Assembly: GCF_006352025.1 (NCBI RefSeq)
Contig: NZ_CP040936.1
Location: forward strand, 2,852,001-2,916,000
Length of the DNA stretch: 64,000 bases
Source: Hymenobacter sp. DG01
GTDB taxonomy: Bacteria > Bacteroidota > Bacteroidia > Cytophagales > Hymenobacteraceae
Reading direction: 5' to 3'
Below the pieces are notes generated by a model that saw only the letters and a list, made by a program, of their open reading frames with translations, had not been told where the DNA came from and made no database searches. Of this stretch, positions 7,913 to 16,606 are shown piece by piece (position 1 is the stretch's first letter; each line of letters starts with the position of its first letter). The translations under genes and the position numbers were made by a program.

Positions 7913-10900
7913 CTAGAAACCGGCCTGAATGCCCAGCGTGAAGGAGCGCAGGTTAGGGTACGAGCCCTCATCGACGCCACGGGCCAGTGTGCCGCTACCC
8001 ACCGTTTCGGGGTCGTAGCCGGTGTACTTGGTCACGGTAAACACGTTCTGGCCGGTAGCGTACACGCGCAGGTTGCTGATGTACTTGGCCCGCTCCAGCA
8101 TGGTTTTGGGGAAGGTGTAGCCCACCTGCAGGTTTTTCAGGCGCAGGTAAGAGCCGTCTTCGAGCCAGCGTGTGGAGTTAAACCGGGCGTTGTTGCCGGC
8201 CGAGAGGCCCCCGCCCCCGGCAATAACCGCCCGGGGGGTAGAGTTGGAGGGGTTCTCGGGGGTCCAGGGGCTAAAATCGGCGCGGTAGCTGCCATTGTCG
8301 TCGGTACGATCGAGCCAGTAGCGGGTAGTGTTGAACACGTCATTGCCCTGCACGCCCTGGAAGAAGGCCGTCAGATCGAAGCCGCCGTAGCCGGCCGTCA
8401 GGTTCAGGCCGTACTGGATTTTGGGGAAGATGCGCCCCACGTGCACCCGGTCCTTGTCGTCGATGAGGCCATCGGAGTTGGTGTCCTTGTAGCGCACGTC
8501 GCCGGCCTGCAGGCCCGCCGGAATGTTCTGGTCGCCCGCCTGGTAAATACCATCGAACTGGTAGAGGTAGAACGAGCCGATTTCGTAGCCCACCTCGGTG
8601 CGGGTAATGCTGTTCGGGCCGCTTACCAGGAAGTTGGGAGCTGTGCCTTCAATAGCCCCGCTGTTCAGGTCCAGCACCTTGTTGCGGATGGTGGTCAGGT
8701 TGGCCGTGGCGCCGTAGCGGAAGGGCTTGCTGTTCTCGGTGTAGCCCAGCTGAAACTCAAAGCCGCGGTTTTCCAGCTTGCCCAGGTTCTGATAGGGCAA
8801 AGACCCGGCGTTGGCGGCCGTGGCCGGCAGGTTGGCCTGAATCAGGGCATCTACGGTCTGAGAAATGTAGTAGTCGGCCGAGAAAGTCAGGCGGTTGTCA
8901 AGCACGCCCAGATCGAAGCCGTAGTTCTGGGTGCGGCGCTGCTCCCAGCGGATGTTGCTGGCCAGGGTGGTCTGAATGGCCCCGTTCTGAATGGTGCCGC
9001 CCAGCACGTAGTTGGCGTTGGTGTTGATGAAGCCCTGGTAGAGGTAGGAACCGCCGTAAGCACCCGTCAGGTACTGGTTGCCCAGGCTACCGTAAGAGGC
9101 CCGCAGCTTCAGGTCGCTGATGCCGCTGATGCCCTCAAAGAACTTCTCCCGCGAAATGCGCCAGCCCACCGAACCGGCCCAGAAGTCGCCCCACTTGCGC
9201 CCGTCGGCAAAGCGCGACGACCCGTCGCGACGGTAGGCCCCCGTCAGCAGGTACCGCTCGTTGTAATCGTAAGTAACCTGCCCGAAGTAAGACTGCAGGG
9301 CCTGCACGTAGGAGGAGCCGATGGTCTGAGGCGTTTGGGTGCCGGCATCCAGGGCCCAGTAGTAGGTAGGGCCGGTGCCGTAGCCGAAGTTCACGCCCCG
9401 CGTAAACTCGAAGCTGCGCCGCTGCCGGCTGTAGCCCGCCACGGCCGTCAGGTTGTGCTGGCCAAAGCTCTTGTCCAGGGTCAGGGTGTTTTCGGCCTGC
9501 CCAAACAGCTCGTTGCCCTGGCTTTCGCCATAGTACGAGGGGGTAGTGGCATCATTGCGGCGCCAGATGCCGAACTGCCGCTTCTGCTGGTCGCGGAAGC
9601 CGTGGTATTCCAGGCCCAGGTTCAGGCGGTAGCGCAGCCAGTCAAACAGCTGCACTTCGGCGAAAACGTTGCCCAGCAACCGGTTCGAGGTGCCGGTGTC
9701 GTTCAGCAGCTTCTGGAGGGCAATGGGGTTGGTGCCGAAGGTAATGGCGTTGTCGGTACCAATTCCGAAGCCGCCCGGCACGGTGGGGTCGTACACCGGA
9801 ATAACGGGCAGCATGCGCACCACGTCAATAAAGGGCAGGCCGTTGAGGCGGGTTTGGTTGGCGCGCACCAGCTGCAGGTTCTGGCCCACGCGCAGGCGGC
9901 CCCGGTTGAAGCCTGTGTTTACCCGCACGCTGTAGCGCTCAAACTTAGGGCCCTGCACCGTACCGTTCTGCTTGAAATACCCGCCCGATACGTTGAAGTT
10001 CGAGTTGGGTCCGCCGCCCGAGAAGCCCAGGTTATAGTCCTGCACCGAGCCCTGCTTGAAAAACTCATCCTGCCAGTCGGTGTCAATGCCGGCGGGCGGG
10101 TTAGCGGCGAAGGGCAGCGGCGCGAGACCGGCGTTCTGGTAGGCTTGCCGGTTGATGGCGGCCCACTGCGAGGCACCGGCTAGGTCCAGACGGTTTACCA
10201 GATTCTGCACGCCCCCGTTGGCATTGAAGGTGATGGAGGGTATGCCCTGCTTGCCTTTCTTGGTGGTAATAATAATCACGCCGTTGGCGCCTGATACCCC
10301 GTAAGGAGCCAGCGCCGACGCGTCCTTCAGCACCTGCACCGACTCGATATCGGCCGGGTTGATGTCGCGCTGGGCGCTGCTGGTGGGCTCAATCCAGAGG
10401 CCATCCACAATATAGAGCGGCGAGCTGGCCGCCCCACCCAGCGTACCCAGGCCCCGGATGTTGACCACCGGCGCTTGTCCCGGAGCCCCAGAGTTGGCTA
10501 CCTGCACCCCGGCCAGGCGGCCCTGAATGGCTTCGCCTACCGAGGCCACCGGCGCGCGGCGTACCTCCTGGGCGCCCACGCTGGCTACCGAGCCGGTTAC
10601 GTTCTGGCGCTCCTGCGTGAGGTAGCCCACCACCACTACCTCGTTCAGGGCCTTGGAGTCGGGCGCCAGATTGATATCAACGGTAGTGCGCCCGCTCACT
10701 GCCACCTCCTGCGTGAGGTAGCCCACAAAGGAGAACGTGAGGGTGGCGTTGTCGGCTACGGTCAGGGTGTAGCGGCCATCGGAGTCGGTTGTTACCCCGT
10801 TGGAGGTGCCTTTTTCCAGCACCGTCACGCCGGGCAGGCCCTGGCCTTTTTCATCAACGACCCGGCCGCTGATGCTTTGCGCGGGTGCCGGCACCCGGAC

Positions 10901-11020
10901 GTATTCCGGCGAGGCCATTTCGGCGGCTGCGGCTTCCGTGGCTGCCAGCGGCACCAGGGGTAGAAAGCAGAGCAGCGCCGGCACAGCAGGCCGTCGCAAT
11001 CTGAGGTAGGAATGGTTCAT
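7913..11020 (-). CDS. SusC/RagA family TonB-linked outer-membrane channel
   Basis: This 1035-residue protein starts with a signal peptide, then a carboxypeptidase-regulatory-like domain (about 48-125: SISGRVVDEKGQGLPGV ... GRYTLTV). The SusC signature EVVVVGY follows and leads into the plug (NIRGLGTLGG, VLKDASALAPYGVSGANGVI). The rest is the 22-strand TonB-dependent barrel. It imports oligosaccharides with its SusD partner, using TonB energy. It is the first gene of the five-gene minus-strand operon (susC, susD, GH43, GH43, galM). A LacI-type palindrome lies 36 bp upstream of its ATG. Confidence 0.96.
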   Translation of the reverse strand: MNHSYLRLRRPAVPALLCFLPLVPLAATEAAAAEMASPEYVRVPAPAQSISGRVVDEKGQGLPGVTVLEKGTSNGVTTDSDGRYTLTVADNATLTFSFVGYLTQEVAVSGRTTVDINLAPDSKALNEVVVVGYLTQERQNVTGSVASVGAQEVRRAPVASVGEAIQGRLAGVQVANSGAPGQAPVVNIRGLGTLGGAASSPLYIVDGLWIEPTSSAQRDINPADIESVQVLKDASALAPYGVSGANGVIIITTKKGKQGIPSITFNANGGVQNLVNRLDLAGASQWAAINRQAYQNAGLAPLPFAANPPAGIDTDWQDEFFKQGSVQDYNLGFSGGGPNSNFNVSGGYFKQNGTVQGPKFERYSVRVNTGFNRGRLRVGQNLQLVRANQTRLNGLPFIDVVRMLPVIPVYDPTVPGGFGIGTDNAITFGTNPIALQKLLNDTGTSNRLLGNVFAEVQLFDWLRYRLNLGLEYHGFRDQQKRQFGIWRRNDATTPSYYGESQGNELFGQAENTLTLDKSFGQHNLTAVAGYSRQRRSFEFTRGVNFGYGTGPTYYWALDAGTQTPQTIGSSYVQALQSYFGQVTYDYNERYLLTGAYRRDGSSRFADGRKWGDFWAGSVGWRISREKFFEGISGISDLKLRASYGSLGNQYLTGAYGGSYLYQGFINTNANYVLGGTIQNGAIQTTLASNIRWEQRRTQNYGFDLGVLDNRLTFSADYYISQTVDALIQANLPATAANAGSLPYQNLGKLENRGFEFQLGYTENSKPFRYGATANLTTIRNKVLDLNSGAIEGTAPNFLVSGPNSITRTEVGYEIGSFYLYQFDGIYQAGDQNIPAGLQAGDVRYKDTNSDGLIDDKDRVHVGRIFPKIQYGLNLTAGYGGFDLTAFFQGVQGNDVFNTTRYWLDRTDDNGSYRADFSPWTPENPSNSTPRAVIAGGGGLSAGNNARFNSTRWLEDGSYLRLKNLQVGYTFPKTMLERAKYISNLRVYATGQNVFTVTKYTGYDPETVGSGTLARGVDEGSYPNLRSFTLGIQAGF

Positions 11021-11055
11021 GGGAATGTGGATGTGGGAATTAAAGAAAGGCTCCT

Positions 11056-11069
11056 TGCAATCGTTTGCA
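11056..11069. promoter_or_regulatory. Putative LacI-family operator upstream of susC
   Basis: TGCAATCGTTTGCA is a palindrome with one mismatch and a central CG, as LacI-family hinge helices prefer. It ends 36 bp upstream of the susC start on the minus strand. It matches the perfect site near galK at 13 of 14 positions. The LacI gene at 17840 is the natural candidate regulator. Confidence 0.65.
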
Positions 11070-11395
11070 TCACTAAAGCAAAATCAAGCGCTTGCAAGCA
11101 GGGAAAGTCAGGGAACAGAGGAGGTTAAAAGGAATAAGAACCACCCGAAGGGCACTCTCATCCGGGCCAAGGGTAAACAAAGCCATATTCGCTCAACAAG
11201 GCGAATGTTCGCAACTATAAGCACTATTTCAGGAATAGTCAAGAATTTACCGATGCTTGAGCTATATCATATGGCCATTAAGAACAAAATTATATCTGAT
11301 TATTTATATAAATAGCCTACCAAACGATAGTACAGCGCAGATCACTCTCCTTTGCATACAATATTCAGTTACCAAGGAAATTTATTACAAGAACC

Positions 11396-11409
11396 TGCAA
11401 ACGTTTGCA
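11396..11409. promoter_or_regulatory. Putative LacI-family operator upstream of galK
   Basis: TGCAAACGTTTGCA is a perfect 14-bp palindrome with a central CG, 72 bp upstream of the galK ATG. It is the best of three matching sites in this locus. Confidence 0.7.
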
Positions 11410-11481
11410 CTGATTACACTAATTCTTCATCTTTAGCCCCCCGGGGCGCTTGCCCTCCTCGTTTCCCTTTGCTTTTTGCGT

Positions 11482-12648
11482 ATGCTCTCTGCTTCTATTC
11501 TGGCTGCTTTTCAGCACCAATTCCACTACTCCCCCCTGCTGGTACGCGCACCGGGTCGCGTCAACCTGATTGGGGAGCACACCGACTATAACGAAGGCTT
11601 CGTGCTGCCGGCCGCCATCGACAAAGAAATCTGCTTTGCCGTGGGCCTGAACCAGACCGACACCATCCGGCTGTACTCCTTTGATAAGCAGGAGCTGTAC
11701 ACCACGGCGGCAGCCCAGGTACAGCGCGGCAATACCCTATGGGCCAACTACCTGTTGGGGGTAGTGGCGCAATTTCAGAAGCGGGGCATAACAGTACCGG
11801 GCTTCGACTGCGTGTTTGGGGGCAATGTACCCATGGGAGCGGGCCTGTCGTCGTCGGCGGCGGTGGAATGCGGATTGGCTTTTGCCCTAGACCACCTGCT
11901 GGGCACGCAGCTCGACCGCATGACCCTGGCCCACATGGCCCAGAAAGCCGAGCACGAGTTTGCCCTGGTACAGTGCGGCCTCATGGACCAGTTTGCCAGC
12001 CTCTTCGGCCGCCAAGGTCAGGTAGTGCGCCTGGATTGCCGCTCTTTGGAGTACGAGTACTTTCCCTTCGACACGAGCCGCTGCCACATTGTGCTCTGCA
12101 ACTCCGGCGTGAAACACTCCCTGGCCAGCTCCGAGTACAACACCCGCCGCCAGGAGTGCGAGCAGGGCGTGGCCGTGCTGCGCCAGCACTACCCCCAGAT
12201 CGGGAGCCTACGCGACGTAACCCTGGCCCAACTGCAGCAGCACGCGGCCGAGCTTGATGCGGTGGTACTACGCCGCTGCCGCTACGTGGTAGAAGAAAAC
12301 CTGCGCGTAGAAGCCGCCTGCCAAGAACTGGCCGCGGGCAATCTGCCGGCCTTCGGGCAGCAAATGTATGCCTCCCACGCCGGCCTGCGCGACGATTACG
12401 AGGTAAGCTGCCCCGAGCTGGACACGCTGGTAGAGCTGGCCCGCCCCTTGCCGGGCGTGTACGGAGCCCGCATGATGGGCGGTGGCTTCGGGGGCTGCAC
12501 CATTAACCTGGTGGAAGTGGACCACGTGGAAGAGTTTACGCGCCGCATGCAACAGCTGTACCAGCAGGCAACGGGCATTCCGCTGGAAACCTACCAGACC
12601 ACCATCGTGGCCGGCGTTTCGGAGCTTCCAACGGTGGCCCTCACCTGA
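11482..12648 (+). CDS. galK: Galactokinase
   Basis: Galactokinase phosphorylates alpha-D-galactose at C1 using ATP, the first committed Leloir step, in the cytosol. The 388-residue protein has all three GHMP-kinase motifs: RAPGRVNLIGEHTDYNEG (23-40, sugar binding), GGNVPMGAGLSSSAA (113-127, ATP binding) and MGGGFGGCT (about 332-340). I use the ATG at 11482; an in-frame TTG two codons earlier is less likely. galT follows 161 bp downstream with a hairpin between. The gene is divergent from the susC operon and has its own LacI-type palindrome, which suggests joint induction with the transport genes. Confidence 0.96.
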   Translation: MLSASILAAFQHQFHYSPLLVRAPGRVNLIGEHTDYNEGFVLPAAIDKEICFAVGLNQTDTIRLYSFDKQELYTTAAAQVQRGNTLWANYLLGVVAQFQKRGITVPGFDCVFGGNVPMGAGLSSSAAVECGLAFALDHLLGTQLDRMTLAHMAQKAEHEFALVQCGLMDQFASLFGRQGQVVRLDCRSLEYEYFPFDTSRCHIVLCNSGVKHSLASSEYNTRRQECEQGVAVLRQHYPQIGSLRDVTLAQLQQHAAELDAVVLRRCRYVVEENLRVEAACQELAAGNLPAFGQQMYASHAGLRDDYEVSCPELDTLVELARPLPGVYGARMMGGGFGGCTINLVEVDHVEEFTRRMQQLYQQATGIPLETYQTTIVAGVSELPTVALT

Positions 12649-12734
12649 CTGGCAGGTCAGCCGCCGTTAGGGCCGGTCATTTGAAGTACCCGCCCTAATA
12701 GTTTCTGACCTGCTTTGGCTAAAAACCGTTAGAG

Positions 12735-12771
12735 GGGGTAGGGGTCCCGCCTGGGGCGGGACCCCTACCCC
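12735..12771. other. Perfect 17-bp hairpin between galK and galT
   Basis: GGGGTAGGGGTCCCGCC pairs fully with GGCGGGACCCCTACCCC around TGG. No T tract follows, so a factor-independent terminator is unlikely. It may act as an RNA stability or processing element between the two gal genes. Its arms carry the GGGGTAG word that is over-represented across the window. Confidence 0.6.
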
Positions 12772-12809
12772 ATTTCGGCTTCCTGGTTTCTCACTTCTTA
12801 CCTTCTCGC

Positions 12810-13853
12810 ATGGCATCCTTCGACCTTGCCCAGCAACCTCACCGTCGTTTCAACCCGCTTACCGGCGAGTGGCTGCTCGTGTCGCCGCACCGGGCGCTGC
12901 GCCCCTGGCAGGGCCAGCAGGAAGCCCCCGACCGGAGCCAGCGCCCCGCCTACGACCCTACCTGCTACCTCTGCCCCGGCAACACCCGCGCCAACGGCGC
13001 CGTGAATCCCGCCTACGAAGGCACCTTTGTGTTTGATAACGACTTTGCCGCCCTCACGCCCGATGCTCCTACCGGCTCGGTGGAGGTAGGCGGGTTGCTG
13101 CGGGCCGAGGCTGAATCGGGCGTGGGCCGGGTTATCTGCTTTTCGCCCCGCCACGACCTGACCTTGCCCGAAATGGACGTTGCCGCCATCAGGGGGGTAG
13201 TGGATGTATGGGCCGCGGAGTTTGAGGCCCTTGGTAGCCGGCCCGATATCAACTACGTGCAGATTTTCGAGAACAAGGGTCAGGTAATGGGCTGCTCCAA
13301 TCCCCACCCCCACGGTCAGATCTGGGCCCAGCGCACCGTGCCCGGCGACCCGGCCAAGGAAACCGTGCAGCAGCAGGCTTACTACCAGCAGCACGGCCGC
13401 ACCCTGCTCACCGACTACCTCGAAATTGAGTTGAAAGAGCAGCAACGGGTAGTGCTGGAAAACGAGCACTTTGTGGTGCTGGTCCCCTTCTGGGCAGCCT
13501 GGCCCTTCGAGACGCTGGTGGTGCCGCGCCGCGCCGTACAGGATGTAACCCAGCTCAGCAGTGAGGAGCGCGACGCCTTCGCCGATGCTATCCGCCGCCT
13601 CACTATCCGTTACGACAACCTGTTCCAGACTTCCTTCCCCTACTCCGCCGGCCTGCACCAGCGCCCCACCGATGGGCAGGAGTACCCGGAGTGGCACCTG
13701 CACATGCACTTCTACCCCCCTCTGCTCCGCTCAGCCACGGTGCGCAAGTTCATGGTGGGCTACGAGCTGCTGGCTAACCCCCAGCGCGACATCACCCCGG
13801 AATACGCCGCCCAACGCCTGAGGGAGCTTTCGGAAGTGCATTATAAGGGGTAA
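12810..13853 (+). CDS. galT: UDP-glucose--hexose-1-phosphate uridylyltransferase
   Basis: GalT exchanges UMP between UDP-glucose and galactose 1-phosphate, giving UDP-galactose and glucose 1-phosphate. The 347-residue protein shows the catalytic HPH motif in [11 protein letters not shown] (His166-Pro-His168, close to E. coli His164/His166) and the zinc pair CYLC (Cys52, Cys55). A further conserved stretch near the C-terminus is [11 protein letters not shown], with the third and fourth metal-type histidines. It follows galK on the same strand. No galE is in the window, so UDP-galactose epimerisation must be encoded elsewhere. Confidence 0.96.
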   Translation: MASFDLAQQPHRRFNPLTGEWLLVSPHRALRPWQGQQEAPDRSQRPAYDPTCYLCPGNTRANGAVNPAYEGTFVFDNDFAALTPDAPTGSVEVGGLLRAEAESGVGRVICFSPRHDLTLPEMDVAAIRGVVDVWAAEFEALGSRPDINYVQIFENKGQVMGCSNPHPHGQIWAQRTVPGDPAKETVQQQAYYQQHGRTLLTDYLEIELKEQQRVVLENEHFVVLVPFWAAWPFETLVVPRRAVQDVTQLSSEERDAFADAIRRLTIRYDNLFQTSFPYSAGLHQRPTDGQEYPEWHLHMHFYPPLLRSATVRKFMVGYELLANPQRDITPEYAAQRLRELSEVHYKG

Positions 13854-13955
13854 GGGATTGATGGATGAGGGATTGATGGATTAATGGATTAACGGATAAG
13901 GGATTGAGGTGGTCTAAGCAAGGTGGACAGAAGAAGGACGTATCTTTCTTCTGTT

Positions 13956-14258
13956 ATGGCAGCAAAACCCAGCGGGGCGTCGCCCGACAAACGGCGTAAA
14001 TACGACGAGGCGTTTAAGGCCGAGGCGCTGCGTCTGGCCAGCGAAAGCCGCAGCACGCAGGCGGCGGCGCGGCAGCTGGGCATCAGTCCCAAACTGCTCT
14101 ACCGCTGGCAGCAGGCGCAGCTCGTGGCCGAAGTGGGCAGTGAGGAAGTGGCCCGTGACCCGGAGGTCCGCGCCCTGCGCGCCCGGCTGAAGCGGGCGGA
14201 GCAGGAGCTCGACATTTTAAAAAAAGCCTTGGTCATCTTCGGCCAGCCGACCCGGTGA
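13956..14258 (+). CDS. IS3-family transposase OrfA (HTH)
   Basis: This 100-residue protein is the DNA-binding part of an IS3-type transposase. The helix-turn-helix lies in STQAAARQLGISPKLLYRWQ, about residues 32-51. It is followed by a leucine-zipper-like helix (VRALRARLKRAEQELDILKKA). I use the ATG at 13956, because the earlier GTG would sit almost in the inverted repeat. Its last codons overlap orfB. An A AAA AAA heptamer at 14219-14225 is in register for -1 frameshifting into orfB. Confidence 0.9.
   Translation: MAAKPSGASPDKRRKYDEAFKAEALRLASESRSTQAAARQLGISPKLLYRWQQAQLVAEVGSEEVARDPEVRALRARLKRAEQELDILKKALVIFGQPTR
14219..14225 (+). promoter_or_regulatory. -1 frameshift heptamer A AAA AAA of the IS
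   Basis: The orfA frame reads TTA AAA AAA GCC. A -1 slip gives AGC CTT GGT ..., which stays open and runs straight into the orfB frame at 14255. IS3 elements make the active OrfAB fusion this way. Confidence 0.75.
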
Positions 14259-15136
14259 GCACCTACGAGCACATCGCCCAGCGTGCCGCCCACGTGCCCG
14301 TGCGCCAGCTCTGCCAGGTGCTGCACGTGGCCCCGGCCGCCTATTACGCCTGGCAGCGCCGCCGGCAGCAGCCAGTGGTCGAGCCGGCCTGGCAAGTGGC
14401 CGTGCGTGAAGCGTTTGCCTACCACAGCCAGCGCTACGGCACGCGTCGGCTGCGCGCCGAAGTGCAGGCCCAGGGCCATGCCGTCGGCCGCTGGCGCATC
14501 CGCCGCGTGCTCCACGCCCACGGCCTGCGGGCCCAGCAGCCGCGCTCGTTCGTGCCGCGCACCACCGACTCGGACCCGGCCGTGCGGGCCGCACCCAACC
14601 GCTTGCTCGGCCAGCCAGCCCCCACGGCCCCGAATCGGGTCTGGGTGGGCGACATCACGTATTTGCCCCGCCAGGGCGGGGGCTGGCTCTACCTGGCCGT
14701 GTGGCTCGACCGCTGCTCGCGCAAAATCGTCGGCTGGGACGTGCGCGACACCATGCCCGAAGACCTGGTCAGCGAAGCCCTGCGCCGGGCCCTGGTGGTG
14801 CGCCGCCCCCCGGCCGGGCTTATCGTGCACTCGGACCAGGGCAGCCAGTACACAGCCACCCGCTTCAAAAGCCTGGTCGCCAAACACGGCGCCCAGCAAA
14901 GCATGAGCCGGCGGGGCAACTGCTACGATAACGCCCACGCCGAATCGTTTTGGAGCCGCTTCAAGGCCGAACTGCTCGACGGCGGCAGCTTCCCCGGTCT
15001 GGCCGAAGCCAAGCTCGAAATCAGCCACCACATCGCCTATTACAATGCCGAACGACGACATTCCGCCCTCGGCTACCTCTCGCCCAACCACTTCGAAACC
15101 TATCTTCAAACAACGTCCCAATTGTGTCCGGCTTAG
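14255..15136 (+). CDS. IS3-family transposase OrfB (DDE integrase core)
   Basis: This 293-residue protein carries the IS3 OrfB layout. An N-terminal HTH_21-like segment (YGTRRLRAEV) leads into the rve/DDE integrase core. The three acidic residues are visible in GDITYLP, IVHSDQGSQY and NAHAESFWSRFK. The closing NAERRHSALGYLSP motif is typical of IS3. It is probably translated mainly as an OrfAB fusion through the upstream frameshift site; a GTG at 14255 could also start it alone. No disruption is seen. Confidence 0.93.
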   Translation: MSTYEHIAQRAAHVPVRQLCQVLHVAPAAYYAWQRRRQQPVVEPAWQVAVREAFAYHSQRYGTRRLRAEVQAQGHAVGRWRIRRVLHAHGLRAQQPRSFVPRTTDSDPAVRAAPNRLLGQPAPTAPNRVWVGDITYLPRQGGGWLYLAVWLDRCSRKIVGWDVRDTMPEDLVSEALRRALVVRRPPAGLIVHSDQGSQYTATRFKSLVAKHGAQQSMSRRGNCYDNAHAESFWSRFKAELLDGGSFPGLAEAKLEISHHIAYYNAERRHSALGYLSPNHFETYLQTTSQLCPA

Positions 15137-15274
15137 CTAGACCACCTCAGGATTGATGGATAAAGGACAACGTGGTGGCGGAGGCAGAGCTGCTTTATCC
15201 TACATCCTTGTCCTTTATCCATTAATCCATCATCCATCAATCCCTCATCCATTAATCCCTTATCCAACTACCTC

Positions 15275-16369
15275 CTACTTGCTGTTCAGCTTTTTAATCA
15301 GGTCGGCTTCATCCTGGTGGTAGGGCGTACCGTCGCGGCGGAACACTTCGTGAAACCATTCGGTTGGCTCGCCGCCGTCGGCAATGGGTACGTCCCACTG
15401 GTACTTGGTGTTGGTTTTGCCATCCACGAGACCCCAGTTGATGGCGCCCACATTGTACTTTTTGAGCAGGGGCAGAATATTCACGAAGCGTGAGTTGCGG
15501 GGGCGGGCCATATACTCGGTGCAGATGAGTGGACGGCCGTGGGTCGTGAGCAACTCAATAATGCGCTGGTGAAGCGGTGCCTCGTCGTAGCAGTGGTAGG
15601 TAATGACGTCGGAGTGAAGGGCCTGGTAGCGGTTCAGGGCTTCGAAGTCCCAGTTCCAGAGGCCTATGCTTAGCGGCTGCTCGGGATTTACCTCGCGGGC
15701 CCAGCTGAACACGTTGCGCACCAGCGGCAACGACGACGTGAGCTTGCCGCTGTTGCCGGGCTCGTTGTATAGGTCCCAGAGCAGGATGCGCTTATCGTGA
15801 GCGAAGTGACGCAGCACGTCCTGCACGTAAGGCTTGAGCTTCACGAAGGCCACCGAGTCGCGGGAGGTGGGCTCGCCGGGGTCCTGGAGCCAGCCCGAGT
15901 TGTGAATACCGGGCTTGGGGGCAGGCTGTAGCCCAATTTTGGCTTCTTTGTTCCAGCAGTCATCGAAAAACACCAGAATCGTCTGGATATGGTGCTTGTC
16001 GGCCAGGCCCAGGTAGGTGTTCACGCGCTGCTTAAAGCCCTGCGGATCTTGCTGCCAGGCCAGAGAGTGCAGGAACACGCGCATGGTATTGAACCCAATG
16101 CTTTCGGCCCAGCCTAGCTCCCGGTCGATGGTGGTGGGGTCGAAGGTGTCGGCCTGCCACATTTCCAGCTGGTTGATGGCCGTGCTGGGCGTAAAGTTGG
16201 CTCCCGTCATCCAGCGGTGCTCCTTATACCACGCGTTGGCTTTCTCAGCCGACCAGCGCCGGTCCTGCGCTACGGCTAAGGCGGCGGGGCCTTTTGTCTT
16301 GATCTTGGTTTTTTGGGCAAACGAGCCGGTAGAAACCAGCAGCAGCAAGAAGAAAAGCAGTTTTTCCAT
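15275..16369 (-). CDS. Secreted clan GH-A (GH5-like) glycosidase
   Basis: From the ATG at 16369 the protein has 364 residues with a Sec signal peptide (cleavage near SFAQ, residue 19). The fold is a clan-A TIM barrel. The acid/base is in LLWDLYNEPGN (Glu203) and the nucleophile in PLICTEYMAR (Glu285), with NTMRVFLH on an early strand. Similar proteins are often annotated as cellulase-family or 1,4-beta-xylanase enzymes; I cannot assign a linkage. A LacI-type palindrome lies 53 bp upstream. It is convergent with galT and belongs to the same sugar locus. Confidence 0.85.
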   Translation of the reverse strand: MEKLLFFLLLLVSTGSFAQKTKIKTKGPAALAVAQDRRWSAEKANAWYKEHRWMTGANFTPSTAINQLEMWQADTFDPTTIDRELGWAESIGFNTMRVFLHSLAWQQDPQGFKQRVNTYLGLADKHHIQTILVFFDDCWNKEAKIGLQPAPKPGIHNSGWLQDPGEPTSRDSVAFVKLKPYVQDVLRHFAHDKRILLWDLYNEPGNSGKLTSSLPLVRNVFSWAREVNPEQPLSIGLWNWDFEALNRYQALHSDVITYHCYDEAPLHQRIIELLTTHGRPLICTEYMARPRNSRFVNILPLLKKYNVGAINWGLVDGKTNTKYQWDVPIADGGEPTEWFHEVFRRDGTPYHQDEADLIKKLNSK

Positions 16370-16421
16370 AGAAGCAGGCAAGGTGGGAATGGAAGGCGGA
16401 ATGTGTTAAGTCGTCAAGATA

Positions 16422-16435
16422 TGCAAACGATTGCA
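16422..16435. promoter_or_regulatory. Putative LacI-family operator upstream of the clan-A glycosidase
   Basis: TGCAAACGATTGCA differs from the perfect galK-side palindrome at one base and keeps the central CG. It lies between two divergent genes, 53 bp from the glycosidase start and 172 bp from the GH43 start at 16607, so it may serve both. Confidence 0.65.
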
Positions 16436-16606
16436 TAATTATCTGCATATTGAATTGTGTTGTAGCTTTTCCATGAGCTTACCTCAGCGTGCCCAGCCTT
16501 CAAAGCGGCGTCCATCATCCCAGCTCTGTTAAGCCAGCTTCACCTCGCTACCTGCTTTCATTTCCTTTCACCTCTTCCGCTTACCGCCTACCCCAACCGT
16601 TTGCTT

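Larger units (their letters stand above)
11021..11481. other. Divergent regulatory region between susC and galK
   Basis: This 461-bp space has no gene I can support and is more AT-rich than the flanks, especially 11240-11430. It holds two LacI-type palindromes, at 11056-11069 and 11396-11409. A third, weaker palindromic site, CAAGCGCTTG, lies at 11085-11094 beside the first. The open frame at 11019-11315 has no homology I recognise and covers the operators, so I do not call it. Promoters for susC and galK must lie here; I see no exact TAnnTTTG box. Confidence 0.7.
13905..15149 (+). mobile_element. IS3-family insertion sequence, complete
   Basis: The element is about 1245 bp. Terminal inverted repeats begin TGAGGTGGTCTA on both ends; the first 25 bp match at 20 positions (13905-13929 and 15125-15149). 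A GGAT direct repeat flanks it (13901-13904 and 15150-15153), consistent with a short target duplication. It encodes OrfA and OrfB overlapping by 4 bp with a slippery A7 heptamer. All parts look intact, which suggests a recent insertion. The subgroup was not resolved. Confidence 0.9.
13854..15266. repeat. Compound palindromic intergenic element of GATTGATGGAT words, split by an IS
   Basis: Left of the IS (13854-13904) are repeats of GGATTGATGGAT and GGATTAA. Right of it (15150-15266) the same words return in inverted orientation (ATCCATCAATCC, ATTAATCC). Inside, GGATAAAGGACAA (15158-15170) pairs perfectly with TTGTCCTTTATCC (15208-15220). Without the IS the parts would form one long hairpin between the convergent galT and glycosidase genes. 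A terminator or insulator role is inferred. Confidence 0.65.

Noticed and set aside
8441..10183. 580-codon open frame antisense to susC
   Set aside because: Long antisense frames are common in GC-rich genes. Its product is Val/Gly/Ala rich with no domain, and the opposite strand is a clear SusC protein.
11019..11315. 98-codon frame in the susC-galK intergenic region
   Set aside because: It covers the operator sites, has no recognisable product and its start codon lies inside the susC start region.
13854..13904. Short GATTGATGGAT repeats resembling a CRISPR array
   Set aside because: Units are directly adjacent with no unique spacers, and no cas genes are present.
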